Below, piece by piece: positions 39,977-48,682 of a DNA stretch of 64,000 bases (within the stretch, counting starts at the first letter, position 1; the number at the start of each line of letters is the position of its first letter). The stretch comes from JALORV01 sp963703945 (GTDB lineage Bacteria > Pseudomonadota > Gammaproteobacteria > Burkholderiales > Burkholderiaceae_F). Where the stretch lies: assembly GCA_963703945.1 (NCBI GenBank), contig CAVPGM010000019.1, forward strand, positions 124,001 to 188,000. The letters run 5' to 3'. A program made the translations under genes and the position numbers. The notes beneath the pieces are model-generated. The model was not told the origin of the DNA and did no database searches. It worked only from the letters and a program-made list of their open reading frames with translations.

Positions 39977-40659
39977 TGGACAGCACTCTCGGCCTGGCCC
40001 ACTTCTGGCAGCAGGCGGACGGCGTGATCCGCCTGACTGCGTACCTGCTGCTCGGCATGTCGATCGTCAGCTGGTTCCTGATCCTGTGGAAGGCGTGGGG
40101 CTGGTGGCGCGTGCGCAGCACATCACGCGGACTCGACACCTTCTGGAGCGCGCCGTCGATGGACGTCGCGATTGCTCAGCTCAGGCCGGCCGATCCGGAA
40201 AACGTATTCGTGCCGCTGGCGGCCGGCGCGTCAAACGCAGCTTCGCACCCGGCTGCCGAGAACAGCCTGGCGGCGCGCATCGACCGATCGGAACTGATCA
40301 CGCGCGCGCTGCGCCAGCGCATCAACGAAGCCGCGGGCCGGCTCGAGGCCGGATTGACCGTGCTCGCCTCCGTCGGCAGCACGGCGCCGTTCATCGGATT
40401 GTTCGGCACCGTCTGGGCCATCTACCGGGCGCTGCTCAACATCGCCGCGACGGGCCAGATCGCGATCGACAAGGTGGCCGGCCCGGTCGGCGAAGCGCTG
40501 ATCATGACGGCCTTCGGCCTGGCCGTTGCCATCCCTGCGGTGCTGGCCTACAACGCATTCACGCGCGCCAACCGGCTGGTGCTGGGGCAGCTCGACGGCT
40601 TTGCACACGATCTGCACGCGACGCTGATCACCGGCGCGCGGCTGCCCGAGTCCGTCTGA
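39976..40659 (+). CDS. exbB: ExbB/TolQ-type proton channel subunit
   Basis: 227 residues with three membrane helices. The MotA/TolQ/ExbB signature spans LASVGSTAPFIGLFGTVWAIY (residues about 133-153) and the third helix GPVGEALIMTAFGLAVAIPAVLAYN carries the pore threonine. With ExbD it uses proton-motive force to energise TonB. Start and stop overlap dapB and exbD. Linkage to btuF and the nearby btuB suggests a job in vitamin B12 uptake. No tonB is visible in the window. Confidence 0.9.
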   Translation: MDSTLGLAHFWQQADGVIRLTAYLLLGMSIVSWFLILWKAWGWWRVRSTSRGLDTFWSAPSMDVAIAQLRPADPENVFVPLAAGASNAASHPAAENSLAARIDRSELITRALRQRINEAAGRLEAGLTVLASVGSTAPFIGLFGTVWAIYRALLNIAATGQIAIDKVAGPVGEALIMTAFGLAVAIPAVLAYNAFTRANRLVLGQLDGFAHDLHATLITGARLPESV

Positions 40660-41099
40660 TGCCGTTCGGCGGCTTCGAGCGTCATGGCGGCAACCGGCAG
40701 CCGATGTCGGAGATCAACGTCACGCCGCTGGTCGATGTGATGCTGGTGCTGCTGGTGATCTTCATCATCACCGCGCCGCTTCTTTCGTACGCAATCAAGA
40801 TCGACCTTCCGAACGATGCCGCGCCGGCCGCCGAATCCACTCCAGTCACCGTCAAGCTGTCGATCGACGCGGGCGGTCAGGTCTACTGGGATACCACTCC
40901 CCTGAACGACGATGCGCTGCGCGTGCGGATGGCCGACGCAGGCGCCCTCGCCCATCCGCCTGAACTGCACCTGCGCGCCGACAAGGCGACCCGCTATGAG
41001 CGCATCGCCTTCGTGCTGTCCAGCGCACAGCAGGCGGGCCTGACCCGGATCGGGTTCGTCACCGAGCCCGCGCCGGAGACGCCACCCGCGCGACCGTGA
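40659..41099 (+). CDS. exbD: ExbD/TolR-type biopolymer transport protein
   Basis: 146 residues. A short cytoplasmic N-terminus is followed by MSEINVTPLVDVMLVLLVIF with the proton-carrying aspartate near residue 26, then a periplasmic domain ending in a proline-rich tail. Partner of the upstream ExbB. Its TGA overlaps the btuF GTG (GTGA), so exbB-exbD-btuF are translated in a chain. Confidence 0.92.
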   Translation: MPFGGFERHGGNRQPMSEINVTPLVDVMLVLLVIFIITAPLLSYAIKIDLPNDAAPAAESTPVTVKLSIDAGGQVYWDTTPLNDDALRVRMADAGALAHPPELHLRADKATRYERIAFVLSSAQQAGLTRIGFVTEPAPETPPARP

Positions 41100-41992
41100 G
41101 CCGGGCGGCAAACTCATTGGCTGCGCTGCTGGCGGCAGCGTTGTCGTGTCTGGCGTTCGCTGCGACATGCGCTGAAGTGAGCGCCGTCGATGATGCCGGC
41201 GCGACCGTCCGGCTCGCGCAGCCGGCCCGTCGCGTTGTCAGCCTGGCGCCGCACCTGACCGAACAGCTGTACGCCATCGGCGCAGGCGAATTCATCGTCG
41301 GTACCACCGAGTACGCCGACTTTCCTCCGGCAGCGCGCGAGATTCCGCGGGTGGGACGCGCGCACAGCCTCGATCTGGAACGCATCGCCGCGCTCAAACC
41401 GGACCTGATACTGATCTGGGGCAGCGGGTTTCCACCGGCCACCATCGAGGCGGTGCGGCGCCTCGATGTGCCGGTCTACGTCAGCGAACCCCGCACGCTG
41501 GCCGACATCGCCGGCTCGCTGCGTCGGCTTGGCGCATTGACTGGCCGCGACGGGTCTGGCGCGGCCGCAGCGTTCGAGGCCAAGGTCGCTGCCCTGCGCA
41601 CCCGCTATGCGGAGCGTCGGCCGGTCCGGGTCTTCTACCAGGTGTGGGCCTCACCGCTGATGACATTGTCCAATCGCCACGTGATCGGCGAGGCGATCGC
41701 AATCTGCGGCGGACGCAATGTGTTCGCCGATCTGGCGCCGATCGCGCCGCAGGTCTCGACCGAGGCCGTGCTGGCCGCTGACCCCCAGGTGATCATCACC
41801 GCCGAGCCCGGGGGCCAAGCGGGCGATGCCCTCGCCATGTGGCAGCGCTTTCCCACTCTGTCGGCGACCCGCCGGCAGCAGTTCGTGACGCTGGACGCCG
41901 ACCGCATCAACCGCCACGGACCGCGCCTGCCCGATGAAATCGCGGTCCTCTGCGCGGCAATTGATCAGACCCGCAGTGAAGCAATCAAGTAA
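41096..41992 (+). CDS. btuF: Cobalamin ABC transporter substrate-binding protein
   Basis: 298 residues. A signal peptide (LAALLAAALSCLAFAATCA) precedes a PeriBP-III fold: RRVVSLAPHLTEQLYAIGAG, VGRAHSLDLERIAALKPDLIL and VFYQVWASPLMTL. The latter two patterns are typical of BtuF. GTG 41096 overlaps the exbD stop. Assignment to cobalamin rather than haem or iron rests on the neighbouring btuC, btuD and riboswitch-controlled btuB on the other strand. Confidence 0.88.
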   Translation: MSRAANSLAALLAAALSCLAFAATCAEVSAVDDAGATVRLAQPARRVVSLAPHLTEQLYAIGAGEFIVGTTEYADFPPAAREIPRVGRAHSLDLERIAALKPDLILIWGSGFPPATIEAVRRLDVPVYVSEPRTLADIAGSLRRLGALTGRDGSGAAAAFEAKVAALRTRYAERRPVRVFYQVWASPLMTLSNRHVIGEAIAICGGRNVFADLAPIAPQVSTEAVLAADPQVIITAEPGGQAGDALAMWQRFPTLSATRRQQFVTLDADRINRHGPRLPDEIAVLCAAIDQTRSEAIK

Positions 41993-42040
41993 ATTTCCTG
42001 TTTGTCGAATCATCTGTCTGTCGGATCGCGGAGGGATGTC

Positions 42041-42529
42041 ATGAACCCAGTCTCGGACCCCGTGCGGCTATGGCTCGCCGGTACGCTCATCCTTGCCGGC
42101 ACTGTCGTGCTGGCGGGATGCAGCAAGAAGGAAGGGGACGCTGTCGCGCCCAAGGCGGCACCGCCAGCCGCGACCACCACCGCCCCTCCGCCGCCGGCAG
42201 CCGCGAGTGACCGCGAGATCAAGATCACCTCGATCAAGCCCGACGGATCGACGCTGGTCGCGGGCCAGACCGTGAAGCTCGCGGTGAGCGCCGCCTATAC
42301 GCTGCCATCGCAGGGCGGCAGCGTCGGTATCGTCGTGCAGGACGGCAAGAGCGCGCTGGTGGCCAACAAACTGACGCCCGTCAGCGGCGGCAGCGGCACC
42401 TTCAGCGACGAGATCGAATTCAAGGTGCCAGCGACCGACCGCGTCACGGTCCATGTTCCGCTCTACGTCAAGGACGAGACGAAGTCCGCGACGGTGTCCT
42501 CGCGCGAGTTCACCGTCAAGCCGAAGTAG
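42041..42529 (+). CDS. Predicted lipoprotein, unknown function
   Basis: 162 residues. ATG 42041 follows a GGAGGG ribosome site. The signal ends in the lipobox VVLAGCSKKEG, then a Pro/Ala/Thr linker and a ~95-residue beta-rich domain (IKITSIKPDGSTLVAGQTVKL...), possibly Ig-like. I recognise no family. The last 67 bp overlap the 3' end of the convergent parA-like gene. Confidence 0.7.
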   Translation: MNPVSDPVRLWLAGTLILAGTVVLAGCSKKEGDAVAPKAAPPAATTTAPPPPAAASDREIKITSIKPDGSTLVAGQTVKLAVSAAYTLPSQGGSVGIVVQDGKSALVANKLTPVSGGSGTFSDEIEFKVPATDRVTVHVPLYVKDETKSATVSSREFTVKPK

Positions 42530-43161
42530 CGGACGTACGGCTCCGATTCGACCCAACTCAGCAGCGGGTCCCACTGTTCGAGGTCGTGCGCGACGCGGTT
42601 CCCCGCCACGTCCCACAGCGTGAGGCCGTGCGCCGCCAGTTGCACGTAGTTCTGCGTATCGCGCAGGATTCCCAGCACCGGAAGACCGAGCCCCTCGACG
42701 AAGCGCTGCAACTGGTCGGCCGCGCGCGTGCGGACATCGACGCGCATGCCCAGGATGCCGACGCGCCCGTCCTCCTTCATGAACGAGCGTTCGGCCAGCT
42801 TGCCGAGAAACGCCTGCGTCGCGTAGATATCGAACAACGACGGCTGCAGCGGGACGATCACGCGATCCGCCGCCTTCAATGCATCCTTCAGGTCATGGCC
42901 ATGGATGCCGGCCGGCGTATCCAGCACGACATGCGTCACTCCCTTCGGCGGTCGCACCACCTTGCCGTCGCTGCGGTCCCATGAGGCGATGTGCGGCAGC
43001 GAAGGCGGCCGTATGCCGAGCCATGCGAGCGAGGATTGCTGTCGATCGAGGTCGCCGAGCATCGTCGCATGGCCGCGATACGCGAAGTAGCCCGCCAGAT
43101 TGGTGGCCGTCGTGCTCTTGCCAACGCCGCCCTTGGGATTGGTGATCAGGATGACGGGCAT
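42463..43161 (-). CDS. Orphan ParA/MinD-family ATPase
   Basis: 232 residues. Deviant Walker A KGGVGKSTTATNLA at the N-terminus, switch II VVLDTPAGIHG near residue 78 and LGDLDRQQSS give a ParA-type ATPase. No parB or parS-like element is adjacent, and it sits between a lipoprotein and btuD, so a chromosomal partition role is not supported; the cargo is unknown. The last 22 codons overlap the convergent lipoprotein gene. Confidence 0.85.
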   Translation of the reverse strand: MPVILITNPKGGVGKSTTATNLAGYFAYRGHATMLGDLDRQQSSLAWLGIRPPSLPHIASWDRSDGKVVRPPKGVTHVVLDTPAGIHGHDLKDALKAADRVIVPLQPSLFDIYATQAFLGKLAERSFMKEDGRVGILGMRVDVRTRAADQLQRFVEGLGLPVLGILRDTQNYVQLAAHGLTLWDVAGNRVAHDLEQWDPLLSWVESEPYVRYFGLTVNSREDTVADFVSSLT

Positions 43162-43178
43162 GCGGGCAGTTTAGAACC

Positions 43179-43946
43179 TCAGGCTAAACCGCGGTGAACG
43201 TGGAAGAACGACTCGCCCTCGGACTCGACCCGCCGGATCGGCGTCTCGAACAAGTCGGACAGTACTTCCGGCCTCAGCACGTCGGCGGCACCGCCAGCTT
43301 GCGTCCTCCCGTCACCCCACAGGAGCAACGCGTGGGTGGCGAATCGTGCGGCGGCGTTCAGATCGTGCAGGCTGGCAACCAGCGCCCGATCGACGAGGTC
43401 TTTCAGTTCGCGCACCACCAGTGCCTGGTGCCTCGGATCCTGGTGGGCGGTCGGCTCGTCGAGCAGCACCAGCGGCGTGTCCTGCGCGAGCGTCGTGGCG
43501 GTCGCCACGCGCTGCCGCTCACCGCGTGACAGACGCCGCACATCGCGGTCGGCGAGAGCGTCGCAATCGAGCCGCCTCAGCCAGGCCCGTGCGGCGCCGA
43601 CCGCGCCATCCTCGTCACGAAACACGTAGCGGGCCGTGAGCACCGTGTCGATCACGGTGTGCGAGAACGGGTCGATCCAGCGGTCCGCCAGCAGCGCACG
43701 TTCGCGCGCCAGTTCGTGCGCCGCCCATGTGCGCACCGCGCGACCGCGCAACAGGATCTCGCCGCCGTCGACAACCCGCGCCCCTGCGATGGCGGCCAGC
43801 AACGTCGACTTGCCTGCGCCGTTGGGGCCGAGCACGGCCCAGCGCTGTCCGGGTTGTACGGCGATATTCAGCGCATCGACCAGCAGCCGTCCTCCGGCAC
43901 GCAGCTGCACGTTGTGCAGGGCCAGCAAAGGCTCGCTTGCGCTCAT
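43179..43946 (-). CDS. btuD: Cobalamin ABC transporter ATP-binding protein
   Basis: 255 residues: Walker A GPNGAGKST near residue 38, ABC signature LSRGERQRVA near residue 135, Walker B LVLLDEPTAHQD and H-loop SLHDLN. Belongs to the FecCD/BtuCD iron-siderophore/B12 group. The start at 43946 overlaps the btuC stop by four bases. Third gene of a btuB-btuC-btuD operon. Confidence 0.9.
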   Translation of the reverse strand: MSASEPLLALHNVQLRAGGRLLVDALNIAVQPGQRWAVLGPNGAGKSTLLAAIAGARVVDGGEILLRGRAVRTWAAHELARERALLADRWIDPFSHTVIDTVLTARYVFRDEDGAVGAARAWLRRLDCDALADRDVRRLSRGERQRVATATTLAQDTPLVLLDEPTAHQDPRHQALVVRELKDLVDRALVASLHDLNAAARFATHALLLWGDGRTQAGGAADVLRPEVLSDLFETPIRRVESEGESFFHVHRGLA

Positions 43947-44941
43947 CGCCGTCCCAGCAGCCACAGGAACACCGGCACGCCGATCAGGGCGGTCAACACG
44001 CCGACCGGCAGTTGCAGCGGCGCAAACGCGCTGCGCGCAATGGTGTCGGCGCAAACGACCAGCGTGCCGCCGAGGAGCATCGACGCCGGCAGTACGACGC
44101 GCTGATCATGGCCGGCCAGCATGCGAACCAGATGCGGGGCGACGAATCCGACGAACCCGACCGCTCCGCCGAGCGTGACGGCGCCCGCTGTCGCAACCGC
44201 AGCGACCAGAATCAGTCTGCGCCGCGTCGCTGCCACCGGCACGCCCTGCGTGTAGGCCTGCAGATCTCCGCGCAGCATCAGGCCGAGTGCACGCGCGTCG
44301 CGATAGGCGACTGCGTAGAGCAGCGTGAGTACCGCCAGCGACCAAAGCGCGGGGGCGAGGCTTGTCGCGCCCGACAGGTCGCCGAGCAGCCAGAACACCA
44401 TGGTCCGCAGCTTTCCGTCGGGAGCGAGCGACAGCAGCAGGCTCAACAACGCCGCGGCGAACGAGGCCAGCATGACGCCGGTCAGCAGCACCGCACCCGC
44501 CGCCGGCTCGCCGGAGGCGCTATCGCTCGCATAGAGCGCGCGGCGCGCGAGTACGAACAGCAGCGCCAGCGTGCCGAGCGCCCCCAGCACCGCAGCGCCC
44601 TGCACTGCGCCGGCAGGCAGCCCCGCCGCCAGTGCCAGCAGCGTCGCGACCGCGGCGCCGCCCGAAATCCCGAGGACATACGGATCGGCGAGCGCATTGC
44701 GCAACAGCGCCTGCAGCAGTGCTCCCGAGAGCGCCAGCGCAGCACCCACCGAAAAACCGGCCAGCGCACGCGGCGCGCGCAACCCCCGCACGATGTCGGC
44801 GTGCGGCGCATCGCCTCCGATCAGCGCGGCAGCGAGGTCGGACAGCGGCACATGCACGCTGCCCACGGCGAGCGCCGTCATCAGGCTGGCGAGCGCCAGA
44901 ACGGCCAACCCCACGAGGCAGGCGGTCGGAGATACGCGCAT
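43943..44941 (-). CDS. btuC: Cobalamin ABC transporter permease
   Basis: 332 residues with about ten helices of the FecCD family. Landmarks are LRAPRALAGFSVGAALALSG, the ALADPYVLGISGGAA motif and the C-terminal GFVGFVAPHLVRMLAG that contacts the ATPase. ATG 44941 lies 2 nt after the btuB stop. Substrate by context. Confidence 0.92.
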   Translation of the reverse strand: MRVSPTACLVGLAVLALASLMTALAVGSVHVPLSDLAAALIGGDAPHADIVRGLRAPRALAGFSVGAALALSGALLQALLRNALADPYVLGISGGAAVATLLALAAGLPAGAVQGAAVLGALGTLALLFVLARRALYASDSASGEPAAGAVLLTGVMLASFAAALLSLLLSLAPDGKLRTMVFWLLGDLSGATSLAPALWSLAVLTLLYAVAYRDARALGLMLRGDLQAYTQGVPVAATRRRLILVAAVATAGAVTLGGAVGFVGFVAPHLVRMLAGHDQRVVLPASMLLGGTLVVCADTIARSAFAPLQLPVGVLTALIGVPVFLWLLGRR

Positions 44942-44943
44942 GG

Positions 44944-46833
44944 TCAGTACCGCAGGTCCGCTCCGACAATCACGATCCGCGGCGCCGTGTTGTAGCCGCT
45001 GACCGTCTCGTACTTCGCATCGAACAGGTTCTCGACACGCGCCCGCAGTGTCAGGTGTGCCGACACGCGCCACGCCGCGACCAGGCGCACGAGCGTATAG
45101 CTCGCGAGCTCGACGCGCTGGAAGGTGTTGATGTCGAGATCGTCGCGCGGACCGACCACCGACACTTCGGTGCCCGCGCTCCAAGTTCCCGGGTCGTAGG
45201 TCGCACCGCCATTCACCGTCCACGGCGCGCGGCGCAGCAGGCGCTCGCCGCTCGACTCGTCGACTGCGCGCAGCAGCGTGCCGTTGGCATAGAGCTGCCA
45301 TGGCCCGAAGCGCCAACTCCCGCCGAGTTCGAACCCGGTCGCGCGCGCTTCGTCGAGGTTCTCGGCGCGCTGCGCGGCTGGATCGTAGACCACCAGGTCG
45401 CGCGTATCGGTGCGGTACAGCGCCGCACGCAGAGTGCCCTCGCGCCGTGCGTACTGCAGGCCGAGTTCGCCGCTGACCGAACGCTCCGGCTTCAAGTCGG
45501 GATTGCCGAAGAACGGAAAGTAGAGGTCATTGAAGCTCGGCGCGCGGAACGCGTTGGACAACTGCGCAGTCACGCGCCAGGCCGTGTCGATCCGATACCC
45601 GTAGGCGGCGAGTGCGCTGGTCGCGCCGCCGACATCCGAATACTGATCCTGGCGCAGATTGAGCTGGAACTGGTGCGGCCCAAGATCGCCCGTAATGCCA
45701 GCCCACGCGCTGCCGACCGCGCGCGTGAAGCGCTGCGCCTGCCCGTTGAAGGTGGGATCGTAGGCGGTGGCTTCGCCGATTTGCCGCAAGTACTCGGCAC
45801 CCAGTTGCGCCTTGAAGGACTGGCCGACCTCGAAATCATTGGTCCATGTCGCAGTCAGGTTGTCGGAACTGAATTCTCCGTTGTCGAACGAAGTCGGCTC
45901 GCTCGAAGAATTGGTGCTGCGATCGCGGCTGGCTCCAAGCGCCAGCTGGGTCGACCATCGCTCGCCGAGCGGCGTGCGCACAAGGGCATTGGCGGCCGCC
46001 AGCTGCGCCGTTTCGACGTGGGTCGCGGAAGGGCCGTCGGCGGTATTGTCGAAATCGGTCGTGTTGCGGTTGGCCCAACCATTGAGTGCGACCAGCGTTC
46101 CGCCGCTCGACCGATAGGTCGCACCCAGCGACGCGGTGCCGTAGCGGTTGCCGTCGAGGTCGGGGTTCGCGCCCAATGCGAACGGGCCCGGAACGACGCG
46201 CGCCGCATCGATGCTCGAAATGACCTGGCTGCTGCCACCGCCAAGCGCGCCACCCAGCCGCCACGAGCCCGCGTCGAATCCTGCTGCGGCGCGCGCGTCG
46301 ACGGTGCGGCCCTGGCCGCCCTCCGCGCTGACGGTGACTCCGCTGTCAGCGCCACGCCGCGTGAAGATCTGCACGACACCGCCGATCGCCGACGAGCCAT
46401 ATACGCTCGACAGGTTGCCGCGCACGATCTCGATGCGGTCGATACTGTCCAGCGCGATGCCGCCGATCGGCGCGGAGCCACTGGTGCCCGCATTCAGGCG
46501 TATGCCATCCACCAGCACCAGCACCTGCGAGGAGTTCGAGCCGCGCAGGAACAGCGATGCGACCGAGCCACGGCCGCCCGACTGCGCGAACTGCACGCCG
46601 GTTTCGCGGCTCAGCACCGACACGAGATCGATCGCCTGCCATCGATCGATGTCGGTGCGGGTGATCACAGACGTCGCCGGCAATGCATCGTCGATCGACT
46701 GCGATTGTCGTGCCGGCGTCACGACCGTGACGGGCAACTGCGATACGGGCTGCGAGCGGGCCGCGGGGCAGGCAAGCAAGCCCATGCAGGCTGCCAGTGC
46801 GGCGGCGCGCCCGCATGCGATCGAACGAACCAT
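44944..46833 (-). CDS. btuB: TonB-dependent vitamin B12 receptor BtuB
   Basis: 629 residues. The signal peptide (GLLACPAARSQ) is followed by a TonB-box-like PVTVVTPAR, the plug domain (residues about 45-155, SVLSRETGVQFAQSGGRGS, VLVDGIRLN) and a 22-strand barrel ending in the aromatic VGADLRY. The gene carries a cobalamin riboswitch in its leader. It is the first gene of btuB-btuC-btuD. Confidence 0.93.
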   Translation of the reverse strand: MVRSIACGRAAALAACMGLLACPAARSQPVSQLPVTVVTPARQSQSIDDALPATSVITRTDIDRWQAIDLVSVLSRETGVQFAQSGGRGSVASLFLRGSNSSQVLVLVDGIRLNAGTSGSAPIGGIALDSIDRIEIVRGNLSSVYGSSAIGGVVQIFTRRGADSGVTVSAEGGQGRTVDARAAAGFDAGSWRLGGALGGGSSQVISSIDAARVVPGPFALGANPDLDGNRYGTASLGATYRSSGGTLVALNGWANRNTTDFDNTADGPSATHVETAQLAAANALVRTPLGERWSTQLALGASRDRSTNSSSEPTSFDNGEFSSDNLTATWTNDFEVGQSFKAQLGAEYLRQIGEATAYDPTFNGQAQRFTRAVGSAWAGITGDLGPHQFQLNLRQDQYSDVGGATSALAAYGYRIDTAWRVTAQLSNAFRAPSFNDLYFPFFGNPDLKPERSVSGELGLQYARREGTLRAALYRTDTRDLVVYDPAAQRAENLDEARATGFELGGSWRFGPWQLYANGTLLRAVDESSGERLLRRAPWTVNGGATYDPGTWSAGTEVSVVGPRDDLDINTFQRVELASYTLVRLVAAWRVSAHLTLRARVENLFDAKYETVSGYNTAPRIVIVGADLRY

Positions 46834-46945
46834 GGTGAACTCCCGTGCGCCGGCCCACCGCCGGAAAAGTTGGGACACGGACGATCGGGAGCGGGCGAGC
46901 TGGGCACGCGAGACGCGGTCCGGCTGGCCGGCACCCCGCGGCTCA

Positions 46946-47145
46946 TCCTCTTGTCGATGGCCGGTCTCCGGGCTGCAGGACGGGCTCCGCGCCTTCCCAT
47001 GCCGGCGGGCGCCGGCACAGTGGCGAGTGCGGAGCATGCGCAAAACGCGCCTGCTTACCGTTGCGGGGGCAGCACAGGTTGGGCGAGCAGCCCTGCCGCC
47101 GCCCTCCTGTTTCCCGTTTCACCGAACGTCGCCGTTCGGCACCAT
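46946..47145 (-). promoter_or_regulatory. Cobalamin (adenosylcobalamin) riboswitch upstream of btuB
   Basis: On the minus strand the leader contains the canonical GCTGCCCCCGCAACGGTAAG core (complement around 47054-47073), then GCCACTG...GGGAAGGCG and the AGCCCGGAGACCGGCC closing element (complement around 46959-46974). These are the invariant parts of the B12 riboswitch. The aptamer ends about 110 nt before the btuB start, leaving room for an expression platform. High B12 should lower btuBCD expression. Outer bounds are approximate. Confidence 0.95.
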
Positions 47146-47254
47146 CAACGCTTCGCAGTTTAGCGGAGCGCGATGATCGGGTGGTGCGCGGTCGCGGCCG
47201 ATGGGTCGCGACCAAGCCGCGATGCTACGATCGACACGTGATCCGGGACGACGA

Positions 47255-47491
47255 ATGATCCAGGACTTCGAACTGCTCGCAGGGAAGGTCGCCGAACTGG
47301 CACGCCTGCTGCACTCGCTGCGCACCGAGAACCAGCAGTTGCGCGCACAGCTCGCAACGGCCTCCGCCGAGCTCGATTCGATGCGTGAACGCGTCGACGA
47401 GGCCAGCCGACGACTCGATGGACTGATCGAGCGCCTGCCTGTTTCGCACAATGCGTCGCTCGATGCGCCGGGGGTTCCGTGGAACACCTGA
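47255..47491 (+). CDS. ZapB-like coiled-coil cell-division protein
   Basis: 78 residues, nearly all heptad-patterned coiled coil (FELLAGKVAELARLLHSLRT, then ENQQLRAQLA). It matches the small ZapB-like (TIGR02449-type) proteins encoded just before zapA. The C-terminal 15 residues overlap the zapA start by 13 nt. It may link the Z-ring to other division proteins; inferred from context. Confidence 0.75.
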   Translation: MIQDFELLAGKVAELARLLHSLRTENQQLRAQLATASAELDSMRERVDEASRRLDGLIERLPVSHNASLDAPGVPWNT

Positions 47492-47778
47492 CGGTCACGA
47501 TACTCGAACGCGACTATCGCCTCGCCTGCACGCCCGAGGAAAAGGATTCGCTGCTCAAGTGCGCCGCCTATGTAGACGGCAAAATGCAGGCGATCCGCTC
47601 GGCCGGCAAGGTGATGGGCGCGGACCGTATCGCCGTGATGGCGGCACTGCAGATCGCGCATGAGCTTTTCACTGCGCAAAGTGCCGATGGGATCGACCTC
47701 GGCGAGCTGCGCCGCCGCGTGCACTCGATGCTGCACGCCTGCGACGAGGCACTGCTGCCGCAGGAGAAGCTTTTTTGA
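47479..47778 (+). CDS. zapA: Cell division protein ZapA
   Basis: 99 residues. MEHLTVTILERDYRLACTPEE followed by LLKCAAYVDGKM is the ZapA domain that binds and bundles FtsZ; the C-terminus is a coiled coil. It starts at GTG 47479 inside the zapB-like gene. The 6S RNA gene lies just downstream, as in many proteobacteria. Confidence 0.92.
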   Translation: MEHLTVTILERDYRLACTPEEKDSLLKCAAYVDGKMQAIRSAGKVMGADRIAVMAALQIAHELFTAQSADGIDLGELRRRVHSMLHACDEALLPQEKLF

Positions 47779-47789
47779 CCGGCCGGTCG

Positions 47790-47817
47790 TTGCGTGGTAA
47801 GTCGGCCGGGATACAAT
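47790..47817 (+). promoter_or_regulatory. Sigma70-type promoter for 6S RNA
   Basis: TTGCGT (47790-47795) and TACAAT (47812-47817) are separated by 16 nt. They lie between the zapA stop and the 6S RNA, about 45 nt before its mature 5' end, so a longer precursor may be made and trimmed. Confidence 0.55.
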
Positions 47818-47863
47818 GATTTCAGGCATGCATCGCCGTAGTCGGATGCGGTGGCTTGCATGC

Positions 47864-48054
47864 AAGGATTTCCCTGCGGTGCTCGCGCAAAGGCCTTTTA
47901 GTTCCTTGAACCGATGCGCTATGCGCTAGGTCGCTGGTCTCGCGTCGCGGTGCGATCGGCACGCGTCTGCTGACCCTAAACGACGTGGACAGCGACCACC
48001 CTGAACCGATGGTTCAGGACATGAGGCCGGGCGGCATGCGCGGGGATCTACTTC
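47864..48054 (+). ncRNA. ssrS: 6S RNA
   Basis: The 5' arm GATTTCCCTGCGGTGCTCGC, the TTCCTTGAACCG segment, and the 3' arm with CCCTGAACCGATGGTTCAGG and CGGGGATC fit betaproteobacterial 6S RNA. The ends pair (GAT..CCC with GGGGATC). 6S RNA binds sigma70 RNA polymerase and damps transcription in stationary phase. The position after zapA supports the call. Ends are approximate by some ten bases. Confidence 0.85.
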
Positions 48055-48197
48055 CGACAGCCACATGTGTTTCTTCAAGTGTGTGAGTTGTCGTTGGCGG
48101 CCATTGCCGTTGCGCGATCCGCGCGACAGGCCGCGCGTTCGTCGGGCATGATCGGTCCCGCCGCGCCCCCGCGCGATCGCGACCGCAGGACCGACCG

Positions 48198-48668
48198 ATG
48201 ACCTACTGGTTGATGAAATCCGAGCCCGACGAGTGCTCGATCGACGATGCGCTCGCCGCAAAAGCGCAGACCGTTCCATGGACCGGTGTGCGCAACTATC
48301 AGGCGCGCAACTACATGCGCGACGCCATGCGCCTGGGCGACGGCGTGCTGTTCTACCACTCGAGCTGCGCCGAACCCGGAATCGCCGGCGTGGCCGAAGT
48401 GGCCAGCACTGCTCGACCGGATCCGACCCAGTTCGATCGGAAAAGCCCGTATTACGACCGGTCCGCCAACCGCGATGATCCGCGCTGGTTGCTGGTCGAT
48501 GTGCGCGCGACGAAGAAGACGCGCCTGATCCCACTGCCGGAACTGCGAGCCGCTCCGGAACTGGCCGGCATGGTGATCCTGCGTCGCGGCAACCGACTGT
48601 CGATCACGCCGGTCACACCTCAGGAGTGGCAGTTCATCACGGGCCGGCTGCTGAAGGAGCCGAGCTGA
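48198..48668 (+). CDS. EVE-domain (PUA-like) protein
   Basis: 156 residues: YWLMKSEPDECSIDDAL, WTGVRNYQARNYMRDAM, LFYHSSCAEPGIAGVAEV and WLLVDVRATKK define the EVE domain, a PUA-like fold that binds modified bases. Role unknown. The location after 6S RNA is widely conserved. It ends 14 nt before the TauE-family gene. Confidence 0.92.
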   Translation: MTYWLMKSEPDECSIDDALAAKAQTVPWTGVRNYQARNYMRDAMRLGDGVLFYHSSCAEPGIAGVAEVASTARPDPTQFDRKSPYYDRSANRDDPRWLLVDVRATKKTRLIPLPELRAAPELAGMVILRRGNRLSITPVTPQEWQFITGRLLKEPS

Positions 48669-48682
48669 TGGGCCCGCCCTGA

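Noticed and set aside
42463..43161. Considered as chromosomal parA or minD
   Set aside because: No parB, parS, minC or minE nearby, and the context is a transport cluster.
43727..47163. Long plus-strand frames (422 and 843 codons) opposite btuC/btuB
   Set aside because: Low-complexity Arg/Ala/Gln translations; btuB, btuC and the riboswitch on the minus strand explain the region.
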